Assembly (NCBI GenBank): GCA_944325345.1
Contig: CALUZV010000018.1
Span: forward strand, 1 to 64,000
DNA: 64,000 bases
Direction of reading: 5' to 3'
Origin: an uncultured Parabacteroides sp.
Lineage (GTDB): Bacteria > Bacteroidota > Bacteroidia > Bacteroidales > Tannerellaceae
The notes beneath the pieces are model-generated. The model ran no database searches and was not told the origin of the DNA. It was given only the letters and a program-made list of their open reading frames with translations. The translations under genes and the position numbers were made by a program. Positions within the stretch are counted from its first letter, which is position 1; the number at the start of each line of letters is the position of its first letter. Positions 8,668 to 15,842 of the stretch are shown here, in pieces.

Positions 8668-9120
8668 TTATTCCGTCAGCTTGAACCTCAGCCTGAGCCT
8701 TCCCTCTTGATAATCGTAAGTAAGCATCTTGAAATGCCCGATTTCGGCCGTGTTCTCGACGTGCGCCCCGATGCAGGCACAAGCGTCGTAATCGCCGATG
8801 CGGACGATGCGGAGCGTCTCGCTGGCGTCGGCGGGGAGCTTGCTCAGATCGACAATGGCGGCCGCCTCGTCGCGCGGCATGAACTCAATAGTTACGGGCA
8901 GGTGGCGGTCGATGACCTCGTTCACGCGCCGCTCGATTTCCTGCATCATCTCGGCCGAGGGCTCTTCCGCCAGCTCGTAGTCGCACTTGCTCTTTTTCCG
9001 TTCGATATGCGCATTCTTCGAGCGCGGGCAACCGAACATGCGGACCATCGTCTGGTTCAAAATATGTTCCGCCGTATGCATCGGCGGATATTCAGCTTTG
9101 TTATGTTCGTTCAATTCCAT
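8668..9120 (-). CDS. AlaX-type tRNA editing protein (alanyl/threonyl SAD domain)
   Basis: 150 residues from MELNEHNK. It contains HTAEHIL (residues about 15-21) and CACIGAHVENT, the HxxxH plus CxxxH zinc-site pair of the second additional domain of alanyl- and threonyl-tRNA synthetases. Free-standing AlaX proteins hydrolyse mischarged Ser- or Gly-tRNA(Ala). No synthetase catalytic domain is present. A longer frame to 9195 exists but adds non-coding-like residues upstream of the -7 element. Confidence 0.85.
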   Translation of the reverse strand: MELNEHNKAEYPPMHTAEHILNQTMVRMFGCPRSKNAHIERKKSKCDYELAEEPSAEMMQEIERRVNEVIDRHLPVTIEFMPRDEAAAIVDLSKLPADASETLRIVRIGDYDACACIGAHVENTAEIGHFKMLTYDYQEGRLRLRFKLTE

Positions 9121-9140
9121 ATTATATCTTGTTTGCGGCG

Positions 9141-9148
9141 CAAAGATA
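9141..9148 (-). promoter_or_regulatory. -7 element TATCTTTG for the AlaX gene
   Basis: On the minus strand it matches TAnnTTTG exactly, 21 bases before the ATG at 9120, which supports that start. Confidence 0.6.
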
Positions 9149-9331
9149 TTTAAATTGGATGAAGAAATAAGGAATGGAGCGCGAAGAATCTCCATTCCTT
9201 AGTCATAAAATAATAAAAAAACCGAACCTTTTCCTCCCAACCCTTGTTCCCATGATATAGTGTTTTTCATGGTATTAGAATTAAGTTAGGTTAAGATTGT
9301 CCGTCTGGTTCGCGAGAATAGGACGGTCTTT

Positions 9332-9430
9332 TTACGCACACGCCGTAACCCCCAGCGACGTCCCTATGGCCGTCAAGATGGTTATCAACGTTTGGATGAT
9401 GATTTTCCAGATTTCCTTCTTGTAGCTCAT
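9332..9430 (-). CDS. Smalltalk-type 32-residue peptide
   Basis: A 32-codon gene too short for ordinary ORF calling. It starts MSYKKEIWKIIIQTLITIL and ends GVTACA. The charged N-terminus followed by a single hydrophobic helix (TLITILTAIGTSLGV) is typical of the Bacteroidota smalltalk family, which is usually encoded beside an HU-like DNA-binding protein, as here (9625-10110, same strand). Function unknown; a membrane peptide is likely. In other genomes an N-acetylmuramoyl amidase often follows; none is present here. Confidence 0.8.
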   Translation of the reverse strand: MSYKKEIWKIIIQTLITILTAIGTSLGVTACA

Positions 9431-9462
9431 GATGATAAAGGAATTATGAATTAAAAAAAACT

Positions 9463-9598
9463 ATTCCGACCCGCAATGCAATGGAGGGTCATAAATAGCC
9501 GTAGGTTTCAACCTACGGTACAAATACGGAATCACCGCACCCTGAGCACCGTAGGTTAAAACCTACGGCTATTTATGAGCTCGCGTGCCCGCGAGCTC
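9463..9598. repeat. REP/BIME-like element with TAAATAGCC ends plus GC hairpin
   Basis: Contains ATAAATAGCCGTAGG... and its mirror ...CCTACGGCTATTTAT (9490-9577), each arm forming its own CCGTAGGTT/AACCTACGG hairpin. It is preceded by TTCCGACC...GGTCATAAATAGC, a motif seen again at 12516-12552. A perfect GAGCTCGCG-TGCC-CGCGAGCTC hairpin (9577-9598) follows. It sits between the smalltalk and HU-like genes. Confidence 0.75.
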
Positions 9599-9624
9599 GG
9601 AATTGTCCATTGTGAATTGTCCAT

Positions 9625-10110
9625 TCACTGTACCACCGGCCCGTCTTCCCCGCCTTCTTCTTCCTCGCCCGTCTCGTCCTCGTCCGTGCCATCATCGTAG
9701 GCCGACATCTCGGAGAGGCGGCAACGCTTGCGCAGCTCGGCGTTCGACCACGTCTTGGTGTTGCGGACGTTGAGTTTGACACCTTCGATGAGCGACGGGT
9801 CCCAGCCCTGCTGCGTCGCAGCGGTCTTGCCCGTCAGCCCGACAGAGAAGAGGCCCAGCTCGCCGAGGCGTACCGACTTACCGTCGAGGACAAGTTCCTG
9901 GAGGCAGTCGAGCATATCGGTCAGCACCCCATGGATGACGCCTCGCGAGAAAGGCGAATTGTGGTCAGACATGTGGGACACGAAGTCCTCGAAATCCATC
10001 GAACGGTCCTGAACCGCCTTCGCGTAATACGTCGGCGCCCCGTCCGGCTCCTGCGGATTCTTCCGCGAGATGATTTTGTACTTGATAGTTCCTTTTGAAG
10101 TAGTTGCCAT
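9625..10110 (-). CDS. HU-like DNA-binding protein with acidic tail
   Basis: 161 residues. The core (about residues 35-105: FEDFVSHMSDHNSPFSRGVIHGVLTDM...SVRLGELGLFSVG) matches the Bacteroidota HU-HIG type, in which an HU/IHF dimerisation core with beta arms binds DNA. The first 30 residues (MATTSKGTIKYKIISRKNP) form the family's usual basic N-terminal extension. The C-terminus is strongly acidic (DDGTDEDETGEEEEGGEDG). The gene pairs with the smalltalk peptide downstream and diverges from the 10650 gene, and it may organise or regulate this repeat-rich cassette. Confidence 0.85.
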   Translation of the reverse strand: MATTSKGTIKYKIISRKNPQEPDGAPTYYAKAVQDRSMDFEDFVSHMSDHNSPFSRGVIHGVLTDMLDCLQELVLDGKSVRLGELGLFSVGLTGKTAATQQGWDPSLIEGVKLNVRNTKTWSNAELRKRCRLSEMSAYDDGTDEDETGEEEEGGEDGPVVQ

Positions 10111-10617
10111 AATGTTTAAATTAAAAAATTAATAAATACGAATTGTTTTGATTCCATCCCTAATCCTATCTCTAACCCTATCCCCCCTTCGGGGGACTTC
10201 CCCTTCGCAGGGGAAGAGTTCAGATAGTATTAATTGCCCCATCGATTACAAGGGCAAAGGTACGCCCACTCCCGCGTGTAGCCAAAAACGGAAGGGGGCT
10301 AAGGTGCAAAAATCTGTTAAGGGAAAATGAAAAGGATGTTAAGGGTATGGAAAGCGTATGTTTGCGAGGGGGAAAGAGTATGTTTTATGTCCATTGTCCA
10401 TCTGACAGTTCTGACAGCTGACAATTATTTTTTTTCGTCTCCCCCTTTTCCCCGCGCCCCCGCCCGCGTTGTCGTAAGACAAGATAATATAATAATAATA
10501 TAATAATAAATAATATATAATATATATATATATAGGGGGGGGGAGCGCACTCTCCCGAAAAATAACTGTCAGCTGTCAGAACTGTAAGATTTTTTTTGTG
10601 AACTCAGGAATAATACC
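10111..10617. other. Divergent intergenic region with several repeats
   Basis: No gene. Contents: a double-hairpin repeat (10178-10230), a 19-base inverted repeat pair ACAGTTCTGACAGCTGACA at about 10404-10422 and its complement at about 10566-10584, and between them an AT-only microsatellite-like tract ending in a run of G (about 10480-10545). The region probably holds divergent promoters for the HU-like gene and the 10650 gene. Confidence 0.6.
10178..10230. repeat. Double-hairpin repeat CCCCC-TTC-GGGGG / CTTCCCC...GGGGAAG, copy 1
   Basis: Two adjacent GC hairpins followed by GAGTTCAGATAG. A second copy with the same architecture and the end GAATTTAGATAG lies at 11545-11600. Confidence 0.7.
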
Positions 10618-10625
10618 TATCTTTG
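10618..10625 (+). promoter_or_regulatory. -7 element TATCTTTG for the 10650 gene
   Basis: Exact TAnnTTTG. An ATG at 10629 would be within or before the transcription start, so the ATG at 10650 is the better start. Confidence 0.6.
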
Positions 10626-10649
10626 TACATGAATCAAACTTTGTTGAAA

Positions 10650-11534
10650 ATGAAACCATTATACATATATAGACCATTGATTTACCGAGAACGGAGGACG
10701 CTGAAAGAGTTCTTGGACGAAAACCCTGTGTGGAAAAAGTTGCTCGATTTTTACAAGAGCGAACACACTTTTATAGCCCCCAATCCTCTTGGAACGTTAA
10801 ACGAAGCGCGCTATTTGGCCGTAAAAGCGATGTTAGTGGGGCCGGAAGAGGCGCCTTTTGACTCAACCTATACCTCCTTGGACGGACACCTCTGTGTGGC
10901 GATAGCTTATGCCCTCCTACGCTCCAAAGGGCAGGCCTCGCAGCGCGTCAGGGAGTGGTTCAGCAAGTTCCTGCTCGACGAGGATAAACAGTTGTATATC
11001 CGGATGTTGAATAGTGGACTGCTCTCCTTGAAAGACACCTATATCGACCTTAGTCCCAAGCCCGAAAGCCCTGAAAAAATCACGCGCGAGCTTATGTGGT
11101 GGAAGGAAGTAACCGATGGCTGGGACGAGGCGGAAATCGCGAGAATCGTCCAATTGTGGCCGTTTTTTGAGCGAAAAGCGATAAAAAATATCATTTCGGA
11201 GGCGGCAGAGCGCGATAAGGCGATGCATTCAGATGAAGAAATAAGCGCGAAGAAAAAAGAGCCGGCGGAATCTCCCTCCTCGAAATATCTACCCGTTACA
11301 GCCTTCCTCGACTACGTGGAGAAGAAATTCGGAGCCGATCGGAACGCCGATGCCCGGGTGGTCAAGGAAGTGCTGATAGCCCTCTATCGCGATAGCCTGT
11401 CGAGCGAGGAGTTCGAGCGGGTGGACAATTTAGGGAGGAAGCCACCCTATGGCGGTTCCACGACGGTCCATACTGGCGGCGGGGCGGCGATTATCAATTC
11501 GGAGCTGAAGGATTCGAAATTTCATTCCAATTGA
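10650..11534 (+). CDS. Unknown cytoplasmic protein of the repeat-rich cassette
   Basis: 294 residues from ATG 10650 (MKPLYIYRPLIYRERR). No family recognised. No signal peptide or membrane helix; mostly helical with many charged residues. Around residue 205 there is a lysine/glutamate-rich linker (EEISAKKKEPAES), then a second helical domain (YLPVTAFLDYVEKKFGADRN) and a glycine-rich C-terminus (PPYGGSTTVHTGGGAAI). The last residues contain INSELK, near a downstream AATTGACA-type repeat, so the extreme C-terminus may derive from a repeat. The glycine-rich end recalls the INTGGG segment near the start of the next gene. Confidence 0.65.
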   Translation: MKPLYIYRPLIYRERRTLKEFLDENPVWKKLLDFYKSEHTFIAPNPLGTLNEARYLAVKAMLVGPEEAPFDSTYTSLDGHLCVAIAYALLRSKGQASQRVREWFSKFLLDEDKQLYIRMLNSGLLSLKDTYIDLSPKPESPEKITRELMWWKEVTDGWDEAEIARIVQLWPFFERKAIKNIISEAAERDKAMHSDEEISAKKKEPAESPSSKYLPVTAFLDYVEKKFGADRNADARVVKEVLIALYRDSLSSEEFERVDNLGRKPPYGGSTTVHTGGGAAIINSELKDSKFHSN

Positions 11535-11544
11535 CAATTACATA

Positions 11545-11600
11545 CCCCTACCCCCCTGCGGGGGACTCCCCCTAACTTAGGGGGAGAATTTAGATAGCAT
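11545..11600. repeat. Double-hairpin repeat, copy 2
   Basis: CCCCC-TGC-GGGGG followed by CTCCCCCT...AGGGGGAG and GAATTTAGATAG; same layout as 10178-10230. Confidence 0.7.
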
Positions 11601-11634
11601 AATTCATAATTCTCAATTTATAATTTATAAATAT

Positions 11635-12117
11635 ATGAGCGACACAATCAACAACATCAACACCGGAGGCGGCCCAGTCATCCAAGGCGGCACCTTCTTT
11701 GGCGCTACGTTTGTAGCCAAACAGTATGTGAACTCAATTGACAATGGACAATTGACAATTAACAATGAAGAATTGGAGGAAAGCAAACAATTGTCAATTG
11801 TCAATTCTCAATTGTCAATTGAAAAAGAGCAACGAATCCCCGAGGAACTGACTACGCCCGAGGCCCGCGAAGTGCTCTCGAAGCTCCATAAGGCGGGGCT
11901 GCTGGACGAACGATGGCAGCCCGTCGGCTTGTCGTATGCCGATATGGGGACATTGGCCGGATATGTAGCCGACAAATTATGTATTCAGACGCCATGGAAA
12001 ACCTTCGGCTGCCTGTGGCAGAAAAAGCCCGATGCCCTACGCTCGGGCATGAATAGAGGTACGACACAAAACAAAACCGACTTATTGTTAGACCGTATAA
12101 AAAAGGCACTTAGATAG
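11635..12117 (+). CDS. Unknown protein interrupted by an in-frame repeat peptide
   Basis: 160 residues. Three parts can be seen: a short N-terminus with NINTGGGPVIQGGTFFG (beta-rich, glycine-rich), residues 34-62 encoded entirely by the heptamer inverted repeat (IDNGQLTINN...QLSIVNS), and a helical C-terminal domain (TPEAREVLSKLHKAGLLDERW ... LWQKKPDALRSGM...). Function unknown. The C-terminal domain is common in small Bacteroidota accessory proteins by appearance, but I cannot assign a family. The repeat acts as a linker between the two parts. Confidence 0.65.
   Translation: MSDTINNINTGGGPVIQGGTFFGATFVAKQYVNSIDNGQLTINNEELEESKQLSIVNSQLSIEKEQRIPEELTTPEAREVLSKLHKAGLLDERWQPVGLSYADMGTLAGYVADKLCIQTPWKTFGCLWQKKPDALRSGMNRGTTQNKTDLLLDRIKKALR
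11736..11823. repeat. Heptamer inverted repeat inside a CDS, copy 2
   Basis: Left arm of ATTGACA-type heptamers, centre GAAGAATTGGAGGAAAGC, right arm of TGTCAAT-type heptamers. Nearly identical in sequence to 13490-13578. Read in frame it gives IDNGQLT... and QLSIVNS peptides with no stop. Confidence 0.9.
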
Positions 12118-12174
12118 TACCGTAGTAGTACGGGCGTACTAAGTGGCGTACTCAATTCCCTTATATTCTTAACC

Positions 12175-12182
12175 TACCTTTG
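12175..12182 (+). promoter_or_regulatory. -7 element TACCTTTG for the 12211 gene
   Basis: Exact TAnnTTTG, 29 bases before ATG 12211. A short dyad AGTACGGGCGTACT (12127-12140) lies upstream and could be an operator. Confidence 0.6.
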
Positions 12183-12210
12183 CTCCTGTAATCAATAAAA
12201 AAGTATCACA

Positions 12211-12492
12211 ATGGAAAAGACAGTTTTTATTCGGGAGCAACTTCCTCTCATTTCTCGCCCCTACACGGCGAGCGACGGTACACAGAAAGTATTTCATTCG
12301 CGTGGCTTCATCCTCAGCGATGGTGTGGACGAGTTCTATGCCGAGATGGTCGGCGATATGGCACGCGACGCGCAACCCTTCGAGATGAATATTTGGCACC
12401 GCGTACAGGGCTATATCAAGCAACGGCAGTGGCAAGACAAGAATGGGCAGACGCGGTATGAAAATCAAATCGTCATTACCAAGATGGTATAA
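12211..12492 (+). CDS. Small unknown protein, possible OB-fold
   Basis: 93 residues (MEKTVFIREQLPLISRPYTA...NQIVITKMV). Predicted beta-rich with a central FEMNIWHRVQGYIKQRQW strand pair and a final strand ENQIVITKM, an arrangement that could be an SSB-like OB-fold. That is a shape-based guess. It is the first gene after a promoter and lies upstream of the DUF3987 primase-like gene, where a single-strand binding role would make sense. Confidence 0.65.
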   Translation: MEKTVFIREQLPLISRPYTASDGTQKVFHSRGFILSDGVDEFYAEMVGDMARDAQPFEMNIWHRVQGYIKQRQWQDKNGQTRYENQIVITKMV

Positions 12493-12515
12493 TCGATTGA
12501 TAATAGATAATGGAC

Positions 12516-12552
12516 AATTCCGACCTTGCGGGTACGCAAGGTCATAAATAGC
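12516..12552. repeat. REP-like hairpin GACCTTGCG/CGCAAGGTC with ATAAATAGC end
   Basis: A perfect 9-base stem with GGTA loop (12522-12543) followed by ATAAATAGC, the same end motif as the element at 9463-9577. Confidence 0.7.
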
Positions 12553-12587
12553 TAAACATGATTCATAACTCATAACTCTTTTTTCTT

Positions 12588-12893
12588 ATGTATATCACAC
12601 TACAACTCAGCGACGCCCTCTACGAGCGTCTCCTGTCATCGCAGAAGCGAATCGAAGGCTCTATCGCCTTGACCTCTCCGACGGAGGGGAACTTCAACCC
12701 CTATCGGATGAACAAACAGAAATCGAACAAGTACGTCAAGTTGAAACACGGGCGGGTCTCGGTGAACGACGACAGTGTATGCCTCACGCTGCGCATCAAC
12801 CTCGACGAGACGAATGTCAATCCCTCCGAGGCTATGGCCAGCGATTGTTGGGAGGCGACAGACTTTGTGCGCAAGGCAACTCATAATCCATAA
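12588..12893 (+). CDS. Small unknown protein
   Basis: 101 residues (MYITLQLSDALYERLLSSQKR...). Soluble, no membrane segment. The second half (VKLKHGRVSVNDDSVCLTLRINLDE) looks beta-rich. It precedes the DUF3987 gene by 17 bases in the same direction, so the two are probably cotranscribed. Its last residues (ATHNP) come from ATAATTCATAA-type repeat sequence. No family recognised. Confidence 0.6.
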   Translation: MYITLQLSDALYERLLSSQKRIEGSIALTSPTEGNFNPYRMNKQKSNKYVKLKHGRVSVNDDSVCLTLRINLDETNVNPSEAMASDCWEATDFVRKATHNP

Positions 12894-12910
12894 TTCATAA
12901 CTTATAACTC

Positions 12911-15244
12911 ATGAAGAAGTACAGATTCGATATGTTTTCCAGCGTCAGAAGCTCGTTAGCCGAACATTGTATCCGCGAGCTCTTTTGGAAAACGGCCGAC
13001 TCGAAGCAAGTCGGCGATATTCTTGCCTCGATAGAGGACATGCGAGAGAAATGCTACCGAGGCGAAGTCTCGAAGGAAGATTTGGCGACCTATCGCGCGG
13101 AACAGAAGAAGCTGCTGCCCGTCTTCACCTTCCACGCGACGTTCAAGAACGGGCGGCGACGGAATGCCGAGGCTATCCCCAGCGGCCTTTCGATGTACGA
13201 CATCGACCATATCCCCGACCCGGTGGGCTACTACGAGATGTTTGTCAAAGACAGAATAGAGGAGTTGGGGATCGTCTTGGCCCATAAGACACCCTCGGGC
13301 GAAGGCCTCCGCCTTGTCTTCATCATCCCCCAAGGGATGAATCTGGCGGAAGCACAAAAGTGGATGTCCGAACAATTGGGCGACGCGAACTACGACCAGA
13401 GCGTGAAGGACTTGGCACGGTGCTCGTTTGCGGTGCCGAGGGACTACATTCTTTATATTGATGAAGAAAAACTTTTTTCAATGGACAATTCAATTGACAA
13501 TGGACAATTGACAATTAACAATGAAGAATTGGAGGAAAGCAAACAATTGTCAATTGTCAATTCTCCATTGTCAATTAAGGGACAGAAGGGGAAGGTTCTT
13601 CCTAACCCCGGCGTTGAAACGCCGGGCTATGCATCTGATTCGGGGATGAAGTTTAAGGGATTGTCTTATTCCGACATCATCGCCGAGTGGTTCCGCCAAA
13701 TGGGTGGTGAGCCGGTCGAGGGCGAACGCAACGACAAGCTCCATCGCTTGGCTGCGCATCTGCGCTACATCACGGACAATAATGAAGCGTTGCTCCTTCA
13801 GGTCATGCCCCGCTATGGTTTGTCGGAGGAAGAGATGAAGGGGCTGATACATTCGGCTTGCCTGGCGAAATGGTATTCGATGCCGCGCGTACTAAAGGAA
13901 ATCATTGATAAATTGACAATTGATAATGGACAATTGACAATTAATTCTCCATCGTCCTCCCTTAATTGTCAATTGTCAATTGCCAATTGCCAATTGCCAG
14001 AAATGCCCAAGCGCCTCCCGGCCTTGATAAAGCTCTTGATTAGCCGCACGCCGGCCATCTATCAGCCAGCCGTGGCCCATGCCGTTTTCCCCTCGTTGGC
14101 TTGCCATTTGTTTCAGGTCTCTTTCCCCTATATTGACAATGTGCTGCACGAGGCGACGCTGATGTGCGTCCTTATGGCTCCCACAGGGGCAGGCAAGAGT
14201 TGTATCGTCGAGCCCATCAATCACATACTGGCTCCTATCCGCGAGCGCGACCGCGAAAACCTCGAACGCGAACGGACATGGAAGCGCGAAGTGAGCCTGA
14301 AGGGGGCGAACAAAGACAAGCGTGCGCGCCCCGAGGGGTTGATTATCCAAGAGATAGATGCTGATATGACGCAGCCAGCCTTCTTGACACGCATGAAGGA
14401 AGCCGAGGGGCATTTCCTCTACACGATGATGAACGAGATTGAACTCTTTGACGCCCTCAAGGGGAGCGGCAAGCGCGGCCAACAGTTTCAAATCATGTGT
14501 CTCGCCTTCGACCTGGGGCTCTACGGGCAGACGCGTGTGGGGACGATAAGTGTAACCGAGCGAGTGCCCGTGCGCTTCAATTGGAATGCCTCGACGACGC
14601 TTCAAAAAGGGCGGCAATACTTCGCCCGTGTCTTGACCGATGGGCCTATCTCGCGCATCAACTTCTGCACGCTGCCCGAACGGGAGATAGGAGCAGACAT
14701 CCCTGTCTATGGGACGTATGATGAGCGTTTTGACAGAGAGCTCCGCATTTATCTCGACAATCTGGCGAATGCTCGTGGCGTCATCGCCTGTCATGAGGCC
14801 ATCCGATTGGCCAAGAAGCTCTGTGCCGAGTGCGCGGATTATGCTTGCTTGTCGCAAGACAGGGTCTATGAGAACCTCTCGTTCCGTGCTATCGTCATTG
14901 CCTATCTGAAGGCTTGTGTCCTCTATGTAGCCAATGGTTGCCGATGGGAGCGGGGCATTGAGAGCTTTATCCGCTGGAGTTTGCGCTACGACCTGTGGTG
15001 CAAGATGACCTTCTTTGGCGATGACATCCGACGCGAGATGGAGAAAGACACTGATGTTGCGACGAGGAAACGTGGCCCTAACTCCCTGCTGGCCCTCCTC
15101 CCTGACGAGTTCTCCTACCAAGATGCAGTACGCATACGGCAGTCTAAGGGGTTGGACGAGAAAGGGACGAAGGGAATGCTCTACCAATGGGTGCATCGCA
15201 AATATCTGACAGTTCTGACAGATGACAGATATAAAAAGGCTTAA
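12911..15244 (+). CDS. VirE N-terminal (BT4734-like) / DUF3987 primase-helicase-like protein
   Basis: 777 residues. Residues about 1-185 match the BT4734/VirE N-terminal primase-like domain (MYDIDHIPDP with acidic residues, and LAHKTPSGEGLRLVFIIP). Residues 250-330 form a helical middle domain. Residues 365-770 are a DUF3987-type NTPase with Walker A APTGAGKS (423-430) and a Walker B-like FLYTMMNEIELFD. Such proteins accompany HU-like proteins in Bacteroidota accessory loci and resemble plasmid or phage replication primases. The two interdomain linkers (191-243 and 332-364) are made of repeat-encoded peptide (IDNGQLTINN, NPGVETPGYAS, QLSIANC). The C-terminal LTVLTDD is encoded by a CTGACAGTTCTGACAG repeat also seen at 10402. 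Confidence 0.85.
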   Translation: MKKYRFDMFSSVRSSLAEHCIRELFWKTADSKQVGDILASIEDMREKCYRGEVSKEDLATYRAEQKKLLPVFTFHATFKNGRRRNAEAIPSGLSMYDIDHIPDPVGYYEMFVKDRIEELGIVLAHKTPSGEGLRLVFIIPQGMNLAEAQKWMSEQLGDANYDQSVKDLARCSFAVPRDYILYIDEEKLFSMDNSIDNGQLTINNEELEESKQLSIVNSPLSIKGQKGKVLPNPGVETPGYASDSGMKFKGLSYSDIIAEWFRQMGGEPVEGERNDKLHRLAAHLRYITDNNEALLLQVMPRYGLSEEEMKGLIHSACLAKWYSMPRVLKEIIDKLTIDNGQLTINSPSSSLNCQLSIANCQLPEMPKRLPALIKLLISRTPAIYQPAVAHAVFPSLACHLFQVSFPYIDNVLHEATLMCVLMAPTGAGKSCIVEPINHILAPIRERDRENLERERTWKREVSLKGANKDKRARPEGLIIQEIDADMTQPAFLTRMKEAEGHFLYTMMNEIELFDALKGSGKRGQQFQIMCLAFDLGLYGQTRVGTISVTERVPVRFNWNASTTLQKGRQYFARVLTDGPISRINFCTLPEREIGADIPVYGTYDERFDRELRIYLDNLANARGVIACHEAIRLAKKLCAECADYACLSQDRVYENLSFRAIVIAYLKACVLYVANGCRWERGIESFIRWSLRYDLWCKMTFFGDDIRREMEKDTDVATRKRGPNSLLALLPDEFSYQDAVRIRQSKGLDEKGTKGMLYQWVHRKYLTVLTDDRYKKA
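13490..13578. repeat. Heptamer inverted repeat inside the DUF3987 CDS, copy 3
   Basis: Almost base-for-base the same as 11736-11823, in the same reading frame, giving the same peptide in an unrelated protein. It encodes residues of the linker between the VirE-like and middle domains. Confidence 0.9.
13593..13635. repeat. REP hairpin inside the DUF3987 CDS
   Basis: 43 bases, AGGTTCTTCC...CCCCGGCGTTGAAACGCCGGGCTATGCATC, identical to the right half of the intergenic element at 15799-15841. Translated in frame as VLPNPGVETPGYAS. Confidence 0.9.
13911..14000. repeat. Heptamer inverted repeat inside the DUF3987 CDS, copy 4
   Basis: A diverged copy: ATTGACA/ATGGACA heptamers, centre TTCTCCATCGTCCTCCC, then TGTCAAT and TGCCAAT heptamers. 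Encodes a second linker (LTIDNGQLTIN ... CQLSIANCQLP) just before the NTPase domain. Confidence 0.85.
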
Positions 15245-15245
15245 T

Positions 15246-15330
15246 CAATGGACAATTAACAATTGACAATGGACAATTGTTCGCGCTTCTCTTTAATTGT
15301 CCATTGTCAATTATCAATTATCAATTAAAA
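15246..15330. repeat. Heptamer inverted repeat, intergenic copy 5
   Basis: Tandem ATGGACA/ATTGACA units, centre TTCGCGCTTCTC, then TGTCCAT/TGTCAAT/TATCAAT units. Lies between the DUF3987 and DUF5675 genes and immediately before the DUF5675 ribosome binding region. Confidence 0.85.
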
Positions 15331-15339
15331 ATTTTTAAT

Positions 15340-15756
15340 ATGGAATTCCTTTTACAACGTACTGAAAAGCATAAAGACTACACCATAGGATGCCTCTTCG
15401 CAGGCAATGAGTTGATATGTAATACCTTGGAGCCTACTTGGAGGGACATCGGGCTGGGCCGCAAGGGACGGAAAGTCCCTGGCCGCACGGCCATCCCCGA
15501 GGGGCGCTACCCCGTGGTCATCACCTATAGCCCGAAGTTCGCGGCTTGGCTCCCCTTGCTCCTCCATGTCCCTGGCTTCGAGGGGATACGCATCCATGCA
15601 GGAAATAGCGTCGAGGACACGGCAGGTTGCATCCTCGTCGGCGAGAACCTGAAGCCCGGCCGGCTCTTTAGCTCCAAACTTTTTCTCTATCGGGTGAAGA
15701 AGAAGATTGTGGAGGCGAAGGAAAGAGGGGAAGGGGTTTGGATAGTTATCAAATGA
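15340..15756 (+). CDS. DUF5675 protein (possible L,D-transpeptidase-like fold)
   Basis: 138 residues from MEFLLQRTEKH. Opening strand KDYTIGCLFAGNELICNTLE, then GRTAIPEGRYPVVITYS and IRIHAGNSVEDTAGCILVG are the conserved DUF5675 blocks. The IHxGN...GCI pairing resembles the His/Cys site of YkuD L,D-transpeptidases, so action on peptidoglycan is plausible though unproven. It occupies the place where an N-acetylmuramoyl amidase often sits in smalltalk/HU/DUF3987 loci, which supports a cell-wall link. Longer frames start inside the upstream repeat and are less likely. Confidence 0.8.
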   Translation: MEFLLQRTEKHKDYTIGCLFAGNELICNTLEPTWRDIGLGRKGRKVPGRTAIPEGRYPVVITYSPKFAAWLPLLLHVPGFEGIRIHAGNSVEDTAGCILVGENLKPGRLFSSKLFLYRVKKKIVEAKERGEGVWIVIK

Positions 15757-15758
15757 TT

Positions 15759-15840
15759 ATGCATAGCCCCGCACTTCAATGCCGGGGATAAAAGGGAGAG
15801 GTTCTTCCTAACCCCGGCGTTGAAACGCCGGGCTATGCAT
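15759..15840. repeat. BIME-like pair of GC hairpins with ATGCATAGCC/GGCTATGCAT ends
   Basis: The left half ATGCATAGCCCCGCA...TGCCGGGG and the right half CCCCGGCGTT...AACGCCGGGGC-like each fold, and the outer ends are inverted copies. The right half recurs inside a coding region (13593-13635). Confidence 0.85.
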
Positions 15841-15842
15841 CC

